Of a stretch of 34,352 nt of DNA, positions 1-9,400 are shown piece by piece (the stretch's first letter is position 1; each line of letters opens with the position of its first letter). Made by a program: the position numbers and the translations under genes. Where the stretch lies: assembly GCA_902464115.1 (NCBI GenBank), contig CABQIF010000004.1:1-34352 (forward strand), in the 5' to 3' direction. Under the pieces are notes generated by a model, which had not been told where the DNA came from, ran no database searches, and worked only from the letters and a program-made list of their open reading frames with translations. This stretch comes from an uncultured Ruminococcus sp. GTDB taxonomy: Bacteria > Bacillota > Clostridia > Oscillospirales > Ruminococcaceae.

Positions 1-2
1 CC

Positions 3-569
3 TGTGGATTTTCCCCCAACAATCCGGTCTATCATGCAAAATCCAAAGACTTGCGGGAAGAGATGATGAACGAAATGATTTATATCACGCAAAATCAAAA
101 TTCTTCTCCCATCCATCTCATCGGTCATTTATATTTGTTTTTGGACTATTTAGCCCGTTCCACTGCCAATGCACCGCTCTCCAGCGGCAGCAGCTTACGG
201 GATTTCTATATTCACGAAGCCCTCAACTATATCGAACATAACTTCCAAAACGATATTACAGTAGAAGATATTGCCGATGTCTGCGGATTGAATCGCAGCT
301 ATTTCGGGAAAATCTTCAAAAATGCAGTCGGAAAAACGCCGCAGGAATTTCTTCTGAGCTATCGCATGCTGAAAGCAACGGAGCTGCTCAAACTCACCCG
401 ACTTTCCATTCGGGATGTCAGCAATGCGGTCGGCTATGCCAACCCCCTGCACTTTTCCAGAGCCTTTCGAAACATCTATGGCATTCCGCCGAGAGAGTGG
501 CGAAATCAAAATCAAATTTTCTTACCCGACCCACTTTCCGACTGGTCGGATGCTGGATATGACGGATAA
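3..569 (+). CDS. AraC-family transcriptional regulator, 3' part (5' end outside window)
   Basis: The reading frame is open to the left edge, so only the C-terminal 188 residues are present; the TTG at 51 is internal, not a convincing start. The last ~100 residues form the two helix-turn-helix units of AraC/XylS proteins: the first around the stretch ITVEDIADVCGLNRSYFGKIFK, quoted in part as VEDIADVCGLNRSYF, the second around IRDVSNAVGYANPLHFSRAF, followed by the typical GIPPREWR ending. The preceding ~60 residues fit the end of a sensory (often cupin) domain with a helical dimerisation segment. Such proteins usually control carbohydrate genes next to them, but the neighbour would lie left of the window, so the target is unknown. 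The gene is convergent with yerC and shares its terminator. Confidence 0.9.
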   Translation, partial: CGFSPNNPVYHAKSKDLREEMMNEMIYITQNQNSSPIHLIGHLYLFLDYLARSTANAPLSSGSSLRDFYIHEALNYIEHNFQNDITVEDIADVCGLNRSYFGKIFKNAVGKTPQEFLLSYRMLKATELLKLTRLSIRDVSNAVGYANPLHFSRAFRNIYGIPPREWRNQNQIFLPDPLSDWSDAGYDG

Positions 570-574
570 AAACA

Positions 575-611
575 AAAACGGTTCTCTTCCATGTCAGAAG
601 AGAACCGTTTT
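575..611. terminator. Bidirectional intrinsic terminator between araC-type gene and yerC
   Basis: A perfect 15-bp inverted repeat (AAAACGGTTCTCTTC at 575-589, its complement at 597-611) encloses a 7-base loop. The arms begin with A-runs and end with T-runs, so it reads as a terminator in both directions. It lies 5 bases after the stop of the rightward regulator and 23 bases after the stop of leftward yerC. Confidence 0.9.
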
Positions 612-634
612 CTCATAAATTCTGTAATTCTGTT

Positions 635-946
635 TTAGGATTCTGGTTTGGTGTCCGTTTCCGGTTCCATGCGTTCCAGTACTGCCTGATAACCGCCCGT
701 GCTGTCCCGCAAGGTACGATTCACACGGCTAATGGTTGCCGTGCTTGCACCTGTTTCCTGCACAATCTCATGGAATACATACTGCTTCCGCAGCAGTCTT
801 GCAACATGCAGCCGCTGGGACAACGCACGCAATTCCTGATAGGTGCAGACATCTTTTAAAAATGCAATGCATTCTTCTTCTGTTTTCAGGAGCAGAAACG
901 CTTTCGCCAAAGCCTGCAAATCCTCCTCCAGCTGTGCATCTTTCAT
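635..946 (-). CDS. yerC: YerC/YecD-type TrpR-like DNA-binding protein
   Basis: A 103-residue protein of the TrpR/YerC-YecD superfamily. An N-terminal helical segment carries the family-typical CTYQELRALSQRLHVARLL (residues 34-52), followed by a helix-turn-helix (about 57-80: VFHEIVQETGASTATISRVNR). The acidic C-terminal ~15 residues look disordered. Family members are small dimeric DNA-binding proteins; TrpR itself senses tryptophan, but the ligand of YerC-type proteins is not known to me. It is the last gene of the leftward lon-engB-lysA-yerC group, starting 19 bases after lysA, with AAAGGAT as ribosome binding site. Whether it regulates lysA or another locus cannot be told from sequence. 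Confidence 0.85.
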   Translation of the reverse strand: MKDAQLEEDLQALAKAFLLLKTEEECIAFLKDVCTYQELRALSQRLHVARLLRKQYVFHEIVQETGASTATISRVNRTLRDSTGGYQAVLERMEPETDTKPES

Positions 947-965
947 GCCGATATCCTTTCGCTGA

Positions 966-2267
966 TTATTCGCAGTCGTTCCGTACCAGATCTTCGAGTG
1001 TTTCCCGCTTTACAACCACACGGGAAGTGCCATCCTTTACAAATACAACGGCTGGCTTCTGAAGACGGTTATAGTTGGAAGACATCGAATAGTTATAAGC
1101 ACCCGTTGCACAAACAGCGATGATGTCGCCCGGTTCGCATGCCTGCAACGGCATATTTTCCCCAATCAGGTCGCCGCTTTCGCAGCACTTGCCAGCGATG
1201 GTCACCTTGGTATCCTTTGGCTGGTCTGCCTTGTTGGCAACAATTGCATCATAAGCAGACTGATACAGAATATAACGTGGGTTGTCGCACATACCGCCAT
1301 CAATGGAAACATAAGTCCGAATGTTCGGGATGACTTTCTTTCCGCCAACGGTGTACAGGGTAATGCCTGCCGGTGCAACGATGGAACGACCTGGTTCAAT
1401 CAGGATGAATGGCTGCGGCACACCATATTCTTCGCTGCAACGGTGAATGACCTTGGAAACCGCTTCCATGTACTGTTCATATGGAATCGGGTCATCCTGT
1501 TCGGTATAGCAAATTCCAAAGCCGCCGCCCAGATTCAATTCTTCGATGGTGACATGTAATTCTTTCTGAATGGTTGCGATAAACTGCATCATGACTTCCG
1601 CAGCTGCTTCAAATCCATTGGTATCCAGAATCTGCGAACCAATATGACAATGCAGACCACACAGATGCAGGCTCTTGCACTGCAACGCTTCCTTGACTGC
1701 TTCCATGGCTTCGCCAGTTTCGAGTGCAAAACCAAACTTGCTGTCGATCTGTCCGGTACGGATAAAGTTATGCGTATGTGCATCGACACCCGGCTTGATC
1801 CGGAACATAATGCGAGCCGTCTTGCCCTGCTCCTGACACATCTTTTCCAGCTGGTGCAGTTCATAGATGTTGTCCACAATGATTCTGCCGACCTGATAAT
1901 CCAGTGCCATTTGCAATTCTTCGGTGGTCTTGTTGTTGCCGTGGAAACAAATTTTGCTGCTGTCAAATCCGGTCTGCATCGCCGTGTACAGTTCCCCACC
2001 AGAAACAACGTCGACCCCCATGCCTTCTTCCTGCATTACCCGATAGATTGCCTTACAGGAAAACGCCTTGCTGGCATAGCAAGCTAAGCCCTTGCCCTGA
2101 TAGAACTTGTCAATGCTCTGCTTGAACGACCGGCAGTGCTTCCGGATGAGATCTTCATCCATCACATACAGCGGTGTGCCGTACTGCTTTGCAAGCTCTA
2201 CGGTATCCTGTCCGCCAATGGTCAAGTGTCCCTGTGCATTTACCTGTAAATCCTCTGATACAAACAT
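966..2267 (-). CDS. lysA: Diaminopimelate decarboxylase
   Basis: A 433-residue PLP-dependent, alanine-racemase-fold decarboxylase converting meso-diaminopimelate to L-lysine, the last step of lysine synthesis. The PLP lysine is K67 in CYASKAFS; the phosphate-binding glycine stretch LGGGFGI lies mid-protein; EPGRSIVAPAG and the CESGD motif of the C-terminal barrel (substrate and dimer active-site residues) follow. Length matches the family (400-440). The ATG at 2267 has GGAAAGGAAG upstream. It sits between engB (48 bases upstream) and yerC (19 bases downstream), so it is probably transcribed from the lon promoter; no other lysine gene is in the window. Confidence 0.95.
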   Translation of the reverse strand: MFVSEDLQVNAQGHLTIGGQDTVELAKQYGTPLYVMDEDLIRKHCRSFKQSIDKFYQGKGLACYASKAFSCKAIYRVMQEEGMGVDVVSGGELYTAMQTGFDSSKICFHGNNKTTEELQMALDYQVGRIIVDNIYELHQLEKMCQEQGKTARIMFRIKPGVDAHTHNFIRTGQIDSKFGFALETGEAMEAVKEALQCKSLHLCGLHCHIGSQILDTNGFEAAAEVMMQFIATIQKELHVTIEELNLGGGFGICYTEQDDPIPYEQYMEAVSKVIHRCSEEYGVPQPFILIEPGRSIVAPAGITLYTVGGKKVIPNIRTYVSIDGGMCDNPRYILYQSAYDAIVANKADQPKDTKVTIAGKCCESGDLIGENMPLQACEPGDIIAVCATGAYNYSMSSNYNRLQKPAVVFVKDGTSRVVVKRETLEDLVRNDCE

Positions 2268-2315
2268 ATTTTACTTCCTTTCCTGCATTACGCAGTGTTT
2301 TTTCTCATCGCATTT

Positions 2316-2918
2316 TCATTCTGCATCGGTTTCGTCTGCTTCTGCTAATTCTGTAATCACATCCCGTACTTCGTCTACACCCTCACGGGTCATTGCGGAG
2401 AACGGAATGACATGAATGTCTGAAAAATAAGGAATCTCCGTCTGAAACGCTTCCATTCGAGCTTTCCGCTGTGATTTGTTCAGCTTGTCCGCCTTGGTCA
2501 GAACAATGACAAATGGCATTTCCTGTGCAATCAGGTATTCAATCATCTGCAAGTCGTCCTTAGAGGGAGCGTGCCGCATATCCAGCAGCAGGAATGTCAA
2601 GCGAATATCCCGGTCAGATTCCAGATAGCCATCAATCAATTCTGCCCAGCGGCGTTTCTCTGTCTTTGCAACCTTTGCGTATCCATACCCCGGCAAATCG
2701 ACAAATGTCACTGGCGGAATCTGATAGAAGTTGATGGTTGCGGTTTTGCCGGGAACGGCACTGACTCTCGCCAGTGCTTTCCGGTTGAAAATTTTATTCA
2801 GCATCGTGGACTTTCCCACGTTGGAACGCCCTGCAAATGCAATCTCCATGCCCTTGCAAGGTGGCAGCTGCGAGAATGTTCCGTACGATGCCTGAAAGGT
2901 CGCTTGTTGAAAGTTCAT
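2316..2918 (-). CDS. engB: Ribosome-biogenesis GTPase EngB/YsxC
   Basis: A 200-residue TrmE-Era-EngA-EngB superfamily GTPase needed in related bacteria for late 50S subunit assembly. All G motifs are visible: G1 GRSNVGKS (30-37), the switch I threonine in GKTATINFY (about 57-65), G3 DLPGYG (74-79), G4 TKAD (141-144) and G5 FSAM near residue 174. Length is typical. It starts 12 bases after lon, an arrangement conserved in many Firmicutes, and almost certainly shares its transcript. Confidence 0.96.
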   Translation of the reverse strand: MNFQQATFQASYGTFSQLPPCKGMEIAFAGRSNVGKSTMLNKIFNRKALARVSAVPGKTATINFYQIPPVTFVDLPGYGYAKVAKTEKRRWAELIDGYLESDRDIRLTFLLLDMRHAPSKDDLQMIEYLIAQEMPFVIVLTKADKLNKSQRKARMEAFQTEIPYFSDIHVIPFSAMTREGVDEVRDVITELAEADETDAE

Positions 2919-2930
2919 CCGTTCCTCCTC

Positions 2931-5381
2931 TTATACCGGAATCAAGGTTTTGGTTTCCGGTGCAGGTGTTCCGGCAGCCTTTGGAGAAAAAGCTGCTGGC
3001 TGCTCGTCCGGCTGCTCTGCAATCGGTGTTTCCGGCTGAATCGGTTCGGGAACAGAAACCAGAGCCGTTTTCAAAACAGTTTCCAGATTTTCTGCTGTCA
3101 CAAATTCCAGTCCGTTCCGTACCGTTTCATCGACATCTTCCAAATCCGGTTCGTTGCGTTTTGGAATGATGACAGTTTTTAAGCCTGCCTTATAGGCTGC
3201 CATTGCCTTTTCCGGCAAGCCGCCAATCGGCAATACTTTTCCGTGCAGTGTAATTTCGCCCGTCATTGCAACATCATGCCGCACTGGAATTCCGGACAGA
3301 GCGGAAACAATTGCGGTTACCATCGTAACACCAGCAGAAGGGCCATCCTTCGGCACTGCTCCCTCCGGAGCGTGAATATGAAGGTCGTTCTTCAAATAGA
3401 AGTCCTCCGGAATGTGGTACTGCTTGGCAATGCTCCGCACATAGCTAACGGCAATCTTGGCACTTTCTTTCATGACATCGCCCAGCGAGCCGGTCAATTC
3501 AATCATGCCCTTTCCGTTCAGCACCAGTGTTTCCAACGGCATCAGCACACCGCCGACCGATGTCCACGCCAGACCATTGACAATGCCAACGGTATCCTGT
3601 TTGCTCTGGTCGTCCGGCAGGTATTTTTTATGTCCCAGATAAGTTGTCAGATTCTTGGCGGTAATCGTCACCCGTTTGCACGTTCCGGAAACCAATTCCT
3701 TGACGGCTTTCCGGCAGAGGGCTGCCAGCATCCGTTCCAGTTCTCGAACGCCTGCTTCTCGGGTGTAATCGTCAATCAATGTGTATAAAACAGCATCCTG
3801 CACTTTAAATTGTGTGCCCTTTAAGCCATGCTTTTTCATCTGCTTGCCCAGCAGGTGATGCTTGGCGATCTGGAACTTTTCCTCTCGATTATAGCTGCCC
3901 AGTTCGATGACTTCCATCCGGTCTAACAGCGGTGCCGGAATGGTGTCCAGTGTGTTGGCAGTTGCAATAAACAGTGTTTTGCTCAGGTCGAACGGCACTT
4001 CAATGTAGTGATCTCGGAACGCCTGATTCTGTTCGCTGTCGAGCACTTCCAGCATGGCAGCGGATGGGTCGCCTCGGAAATCATTGCTCATCTTATCAAT
4101 TTCATCCAACAGAATCAATGGATTCTTGGACTTTGCCCGTGCCATCGCATCCATAATGCGTCCTGGCATTGCTCCGATGTAGGTTTTCCGGTGTCCACGG
4201 ATATCGGATTCATCCCGAATGCCGCCCAGCGAAACCCGTTCGTAATTTCTGCCCAGAGCCTTGGCAATGGATTTCCCGATAGAAGTCTTGCCGACACCCG
4301 GAGGGCCAACAAAACAGAGGATTTGTCCGGTTACTTCCGGCATCATGGCATGCAGAGCAATGCTCTCCAACACCCGTTCCTTGACCTTTTTCATGCCGTA
4401 ATGGTCTTTGTCCAGAATGGCTCTTGCCTTTTCTAAGTTGACTTTCGTCTTGGTTTCCTGATTCCATGGCAGGCTCAGGACGGTATCGAGATAATTCCGG
4501 ATCAAAAAAGCTTCCTGCGTTGCCGGCGGCAGTTTTCCAATCCGGTCAGCTTCTTTCAGCAGCTTTTCTTCGGTTGCTGGCTCTAGCTTCAATTCCTTGA
4601 TTTTTGCAACATATTCGGCTGCATCTTCCTGTTCATCCTCGGCTTCGCCCAGCTGCTCTTCAATGATGTGCATCTGTTCCCGCAGGTAAAATTCTTTCTG
4701 CGAACGATCCATGCTTTCCTTGGTACGTTCCTGAATGTCTCGTTCCAGATCCAGCACCGCAATTTCATGCTGCAACATTTGCAGCAACATATCCAGCCGT
4801 TTCAGAATATGATTTTCTTCCAGCAGTTCTTGCTTCTGGCGGTAGTCCAGATTGATGTTGAAAATCATGTTGTTGAACAATTCGTATGGGTCATCCTGGC
4901 AGAGCACAGAAACAACCAATTCTCTCGGCATTCTCGGGAAAAAGTCGCAGTACTGGTCGAATGACTCTTTTAGCGTCCGAATCATTGCCGTCAGTTCCAC
5001 GTCATCTATCTTGGCACGGCTCTTATAGGAAACCGGCTTTACTTCTGCCGTTAAAAAGGCATCCTGCTTTTCCATTGAGCAAAGCTTTGCTTTCTGGACA
5101 CCTTCCACCAACACCCGCATGACACCATCCGGTGTTTTCAGTACCTGGCGTACTTCTGCAATAACACCAAATTCGTACAAGTCTTTCTGTTCCGGTTCTT
5201 CTGTAAAAATATCCCGCTGTGCAACCAAAAAGAGCTGATGATCCGAAGCATACGCTGCATTGACAGCTTGAATAGAAGCATCCCTTGCCACATCAAAATG
5301 CATGACCATTTTCGGGAAAATTACAACGCCACGCATGGCAACCATCGGCATATTCTGGGTTGTGCGTTCGATTGGATTCAT
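2931..5381 (-). CDS. lon: ATP-dependent protease Lon
   Basis: An 816-residue cytoplasmic LonA-type AAA+ protease that degrades misfolded and regulatory proteins. In order: N-terminal substrate-recognition domain beginning MPMVAMRGVVIFP, a coiled coil around residues 180-260, Walker A GPPGVGKTS, Walker B LILLDEIDKM, and the C-terminal protease domain with the Ser-Lys dyad S682 (DGPSAG) and K725 (GGLPEKAMAA). I chose the ATG at 5381 over an upstream frame extension to 5450 because it fits the family N-terminus, has AAAGGGG upstream, and the upstream extension would cover the structured leader. Odd feature: about 45 Pro/Glu/Ala-rich residues after the protease domain, not usual in Lon. First gene of a four-gene leftward unit. 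Confidence 0.97.
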   Translation of the reverse strand: MNPIERTTQNMPMVAMRGVVIFPKMVMHFDVARDASIQAVNAAYASDHQLFLVAQRDIFTEEPEQKDLYEFGVIAEVRQVLKTPDGVMRVLVEGVQKAKLCSMEKQDAFLTAEVKPVSYKSRAKIDDVELTAMIRTLKESFDQYCDFFPRMPRELVVSVLCQDDPYELFNNMIFNINLDYRQKQELLEENHILKRLDMLLQMLQHEIAVLDLERDIQERTKESMDRSQKEFYLREQMHIIEEQLGEAEDEQEDAAEYVAKIKELKLEPATEEKLLKEADRIGKLPPATQEAFLIRNYLDTVLSLPWNQETKTKVNLEKARAILDKDHYGMKKVKERVLESIALHAMMPEVTGQILCFVGPPGVGKTSIGKSIAKALGRNYERVSLGGIRDESDIRGHRKTYIGAMPGRIMDAMARAKSKNPLILLDEIDKMSNDFRGDPSAAMLEVLDSEQNQAFRDHYIEVPFDLSKTLFIATANTLDTIPAPLLDRMEVIELGSYNREEKFQIAKHHLLGKQMKKHGLKGTQFKVQDAVLYTLIDDYTREAGVRELERMLAALCRKAVKELVSGTCKRVTITAKNLTTYLGHKKYLPDDQSKQDTVGIVNGLAWTSVGGVLMPLETLVLNGKGMIELTGSLGDVMKESAKIAVSYVRSIAKQYHIPEDFYLKNDLHIHAPEGAVPKDGPSAGVTMVTAIVSALSGIPVRHDVAMTGEITLHGKVLPIGGLPEKAMAAYKAGLKTVIIPKRNEPDLEDVDETVRNGLEFVTAENLETVLKTALVSVPEPIQPETPIAEQPDEQPAAFSPKAAGTPAPETKTLIPV

Positions 5382-5433
5382 AAGGTACGTCAGTCCCCTT
5401 TCTTTTTCTAATTGTGGGAATGAAAATTTGCAC

Positions 5434-5481
5434 ACCGAGGGCAGCGGCATCCTGACAGGATTTGCCTCTGATTTCCTCGGT
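5434..5481 (-). other. Structured 5' leader of the lon mRNA
   Basis: On the minus strand, the transcript predicted to begin at about 5482 opens directly with ACCGAGG, which pairs perfectly with CCUCGGU (5440-5434). Inside, GGC, AUCC, loop UGUCA, GGAU, GCC can form a second hairpin. About 50 unpaired bases follow before the lon start. The ribosome binding site is outside this stem, so classical thermometer-type masking is not evident; a 5'-end protecting stem is an alternative. Confidence 0.5.
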
Positions 5482-5488
5482 ATTTCAT

Positions 5489-5517
5489 ATTATACTATAT
5501 TTCTGCTCTGTTTGCAA
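5489..5517 (-). promoter_or_regulatory. Sigma-A-type promoter for lon operon
   Basis: On the minus strand TTGCAA (5517-5512), a 17-base spacer and a perfect TATAAT (5494-5489) place the start of transcription near 5482, about 100 bases before the lon start codon. I see no CIRCE element and no CtsR-type heptad repeat nearby. Confidence 0.8.
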
Positions 5518-5621
5518 GTGGTAAGTCCTGAAAATTCCACAAATCGACTGTTGGGATTTTTTCAAAGAAGTTCTTGGGAAACCAAATGCATCCGGTTCGG
5601 CAAAATCGCTTTATGATTGGA

Positions 5622-6482
5622 TTATGCTTCCAGCAATGCCCGATGCAGAGCAATCAGCTGTTCCATGGAAAGCGATTCCATCCGCACGGTTTCCGACAAT
5701 CCGCAGTCGGTCAACGCTTTGCTGACAACTGCCTTTTCATAGCCCATCGTTGCCGACAGTGCATTGACGAATGTCTTTCTTCGCTGAGAAAAGCCACTCC
5801 GCACCATCCGGAAAAAGTGCTTTTCATCTGCAACCTGCTCCGCATACGGCGTTCCCAGCTGAATTTGAATCACCGCAGAATCGACATTCGGCGGCGGCAA
5901 AAAACTGCCCCTTGAAACAGAAAACAGTTGTGTGACCGTTCCATAATACTGCACGGCAACCGTAATTGCTCCGGCTTCTCGTGTTCCAACCGGAGCGGTC
6001 AGCTTCTCTGCAACTTCTTTCTGCACCATAACGGTAATCGTTTCCAGCTTTGCCCGACTCTCCAGCAAGTGCATGAGGATCGGAGCGGTGATATAATACG
6101 GCAAGTTCGCACAGACCGAAACCGGCATCGTTCCAAACTCCTGCTCCAGCAGTGCTGGAATGTCACATTTCAAAATGTCCTGATGAATGATATGCAGGTT
6201 TTCATACTGCCCGACGGTTTCCTCTAAAATCGGGAACAGCCGTGCATCCACTTCGACAGCCGTCACCTTTTCCGCACGCTTGGCAAGCTCTGCGGTCAGT
6301 GTTCCAATTCCCGTTCCAATTTCCAGAATGCCATGTCCCGGCTTAGCGTTACCCATCTCGGCAATGCGGGGGCAGACATCCGGATTGATGAGAAAATTCT
6401 GCCCCAGCTTCTTCGAGAAGTGAAATCCATGCCGTTCCAATAGGGTTCGTACATATCGCATATTGGTTAAAGATTGTTCCAT
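5622..6482 (-). CDS. rsmA: 16S rRNA dimethyladenosine transferase KsgA/RsmA
   Basis: A 286-residue SAM-dependent methyltransferase that dimethylates two adjacent adenosines in the 3' terminal helix of 16S rRNA (A1518/A1519 in E. coli numbering). Visible: KLGQNFL (25-31), the SAM-binding EIGTGIGTLT (54-63), the acidic residue in AVEVDARL (about 75-82), and the catalytic NLPYYIT (126-132). The start at 6482 is set by AAAGGAGG five bases upstream, which overlaps the end of addA; an upstream in-frame extension would run into addA. Third gene of the addB-addA-rsmA group. Confidence 0.97.
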   Translation of the reverse strand: MEQSLTNMRYVRTLLERHGFHFSKKLGQNFLINPDVCPRIAEMGNAKPGHGILEIGTGIGTLTAELAKRAEKVTAVEVDARLFPILEETVGQYENLHIIHQDILKCDIPALLEQEFGTMPVSVCANLPYYITAPILMHLLESRAKLETITVMVQKEVAEKLTAPVGTREAGAITVAVQYYGTVTQLFSVSRGSFLPPPNVDSAVIQIQLGTPYAEQVADEKHFFRMVRSGFSQRRKTFVNALSATMGYEKAVVSKALTDCGLSETVRMESLSMEQLIALHRALLEA

Positions 6483-6493
6483 ACAGTCCTCCT

Positions 6494-9400
6494 TTAAAGT
6501 AATACAACCGCTCCGGTATAGGTCGAGAACAAGCAGCACTGCCGCACCCGTTCTCCCGTGATTCCCTCCAATGCCAGCTGATACAATCGCAGCTGCATCC
6601 GGTAGCGATTCGCCAATGCCGTCATATCTCGTGTCATGTCAGTTTTATAGTCTACCAGTACAAAGCCATTCTGCTCCCAGAATGCAAGGTCAATGATTCC
6701 CTTGATCATACTCTCTGGATTGTGCTGCTGTTTCAGGGTATCCCATTCTTCCCCCTGCATCTTTGGCAACAGCAAATCCAGCTGCACCAAAAACTTTTTC
6801 TCTCGCAGAATCAACGGCGAACGGCGAACTCTCTGGTACAATTCGCTCTGGAAAAAGTGTCGAATATCCAATAGGCGAATGCTGTCCGCTTCGGCTTCGG
6901 TCAAGTGCCCATTCTGTACCAGTGTTTGCAGGGCTGCTTTCGGATCTTTCTCCGCCTCGGAAAAAGATACATACTGTAAAAAAGTATGCGTTGCTGTTCC
7001 TCGTTCGGTTGCCGTCAAAGCCTCCTGCTGTAAAAAGCGTGGTCTTGCCCAGCTGATTTCCGATTCCGGTTCGGTCTGCGTTTTGTCATGTGTCAGACTG
7101 GATACGCTGAGCAGAGATAATTGCTTTGCAGCCGTATCCGCATAGTGGAACTGCAATGCCGTTTCGATCTCTGCCTGTAATGCTGCATCTGGTTCTGGCA
7201 GTGCATCGGCAACCGTTTCGGCATGTTCCGTTTCCAGCTGCTCTTCTGAAACTGCTGTATAAGAAATCGACAGCGTGGAGAAGTCTGTTTCTTCCGGAAG
7301 AGGTCGCCTTGCCTCCCACTCATGCATACACTTCAAAAATTCTGCATCCTGTCGGCAATACAGAACATACCAAATCCAGAATGCCATACAATTGGCAGAG
7401 GAAACCGCTGCACGGCGAACAAATTCCTTGGAGAAATCCTTGTTTTGCAGCTGACGGGCAATTGCCGTTTCTTTTCGTCCCAGCTGAAGTGGTAGGAATA
7501 ATTTCTGTTTGGCTCGAGTCATTGCCACATACAGCAACCGCATTTCTTCTTGTAACAGCTGCTGTTTTTTCTCTTTCAACAAGACCAGATAGGATAAGGT
7601 CTGATATTTTTGATAATTCTTTGCATCATATAAATACAGCCCCATTCTTCCAGCATCGGAAACGTGCATTTTTTTGGAGCTGTCCTGTTTGGAAAATTCT
7701 GTTTCCAGTTCTGCCAAAAATACAAACGGAAATTCCAGCCCCTTGGAACGGTGCATGGTTTTCAGGAACACCGCACAATCTGCCCCGTTGGAGGGGTTCG
7801 CCTGCTCTAAATCCCGGTCATGTTCCAACAGGGCATCAATATACCGCAAAAAGCCAGTCACACCGCCGGTAAAGGCTGCCTGTCCCTGTGCCTCATACTG
7901 TCTGGCATACTGAATCAGCAAGTTTAAGTTGGCACGTTTTTTCTCGCCGTCCTGATACAGCTGCATAACGGAGAGAAAGTCCGTAGTATCATAGATCTCC
8001 CGAATCAGTTCTTCCAGCGGTAATGTGGTGCTATCTGTTCGCAGCTGTTGAAAAATCTGCCAGAACGAACGGCATTTCTCCCGAAATGGCTCTGGCAACT
8101 GCTGTACCGCCTCCAGTAATTCCGGTGTTGCCAGCTGTTCCGCATCGCCAGCCGCCACGCTCAACACATAATAAAGAGATGCCTTGCGGTCAAGCAGCCG
8201 CAGCATGGAGATTTCATCCATGGAAAATTGAAACATCGGCGAGGCAAGCACGGCAACCAGTGGAATTTCCAAAAGCGGATTGTCCAGAATCCGCAGCATA
8301 TTCAATAAGATGGTGATTTCCCGTGCCTTTAAGTATCCCTGTTCCTCGACTTTTTTCACAGGGATTTGCAGGGCTTCCAATGCCTTTGCATACTTCTGAC
8401 AGGGCTTTCCTTTTCGCAGCAGAATGCAGAAATCGCCCGGCTGACAGGGGCGAACCGTTCCGTTTTTCTCTAACACCGGATACCCACTTTGTAACATCTG
8501 TTGAATGGTGTGTGTAATCCATGTCACCTGGAAATCAGCGGTTTCTGTTTCCGGTAAAAACGCAACCTCCACGCCCTGTTGATGTTCCGGAAGAGATTGA
8601 TAACCCGTTGCTCCGGGATACAGCCATTCCGACGGGTCATAGGAAACGGTATCTGTTCCCTGCATGATGTGAGAGAAAATCAGATTCACAAACTGCAAGA
8701 CTGCATCGGAACTGCGGAAATTTTTATTCAGCTTGATGCATCGCATACGTGGCTGGTCGGTTTGTTGGCTTTCCCGTTCCGCAAACCGCACACACTGCAA
8801 AAAGTTTTTCGGATTTGCCAGCCGGAATTGATAGATGGATTGCTTGACATCGCCCACCAAAAATACATTATCTCCATATTGCAGCGTTCCGTCTGCATCT
8901 TTTTGGCAGCCATGCGAAAGCAACTTGAAAATCATATCTTGTTTATTGTTCGCATCCTGATATTCGTCAATCATAATGATTTGATATTCATCAGAGAGGG
9001 CTTTTGCCAGTGGGCTTTGTGTGAGAAGACCGTCCTGCATCTCTGACAGCAACTGCAAGGTCATCCGTTCCCCATCATCAAAACTCAAGGCATTTCGCTG
9101 TACTTTTTTCGTCCAGAGCACCTGTTCAATGTCCTCCGACAATGCAAACAGAATCGGCAGTAATTCCCGATGTGCCTGAAAATCCTCCCGACAATACGGC
9201 AATGTTTCCTGTAACTCTGTGAACAGGGCTTTCATGTCCGCATCATACTGTTTCCGCTGATCTCGTATCTGCTCAAATAAAGCGGTACTGGAAACGGTTT
9301 TTCGCTTGGTGGGATAGCGTTTTCCTGCCCGTGCATCCAGATGATTTTGAATGATTTTCAGAATCTGTTCCGCATCTGCCGGCTGCTGCTGTAGCGCGTG

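Noticed and set aside
5382..5520. CIRCE or CtsR operator in front of lon
   Set aside because: No 9-9-9 CIRCE inverted repeat and no tandem GGTCAAA heptads; the inverted repeat present is shorter and lies in the transcribed leader.
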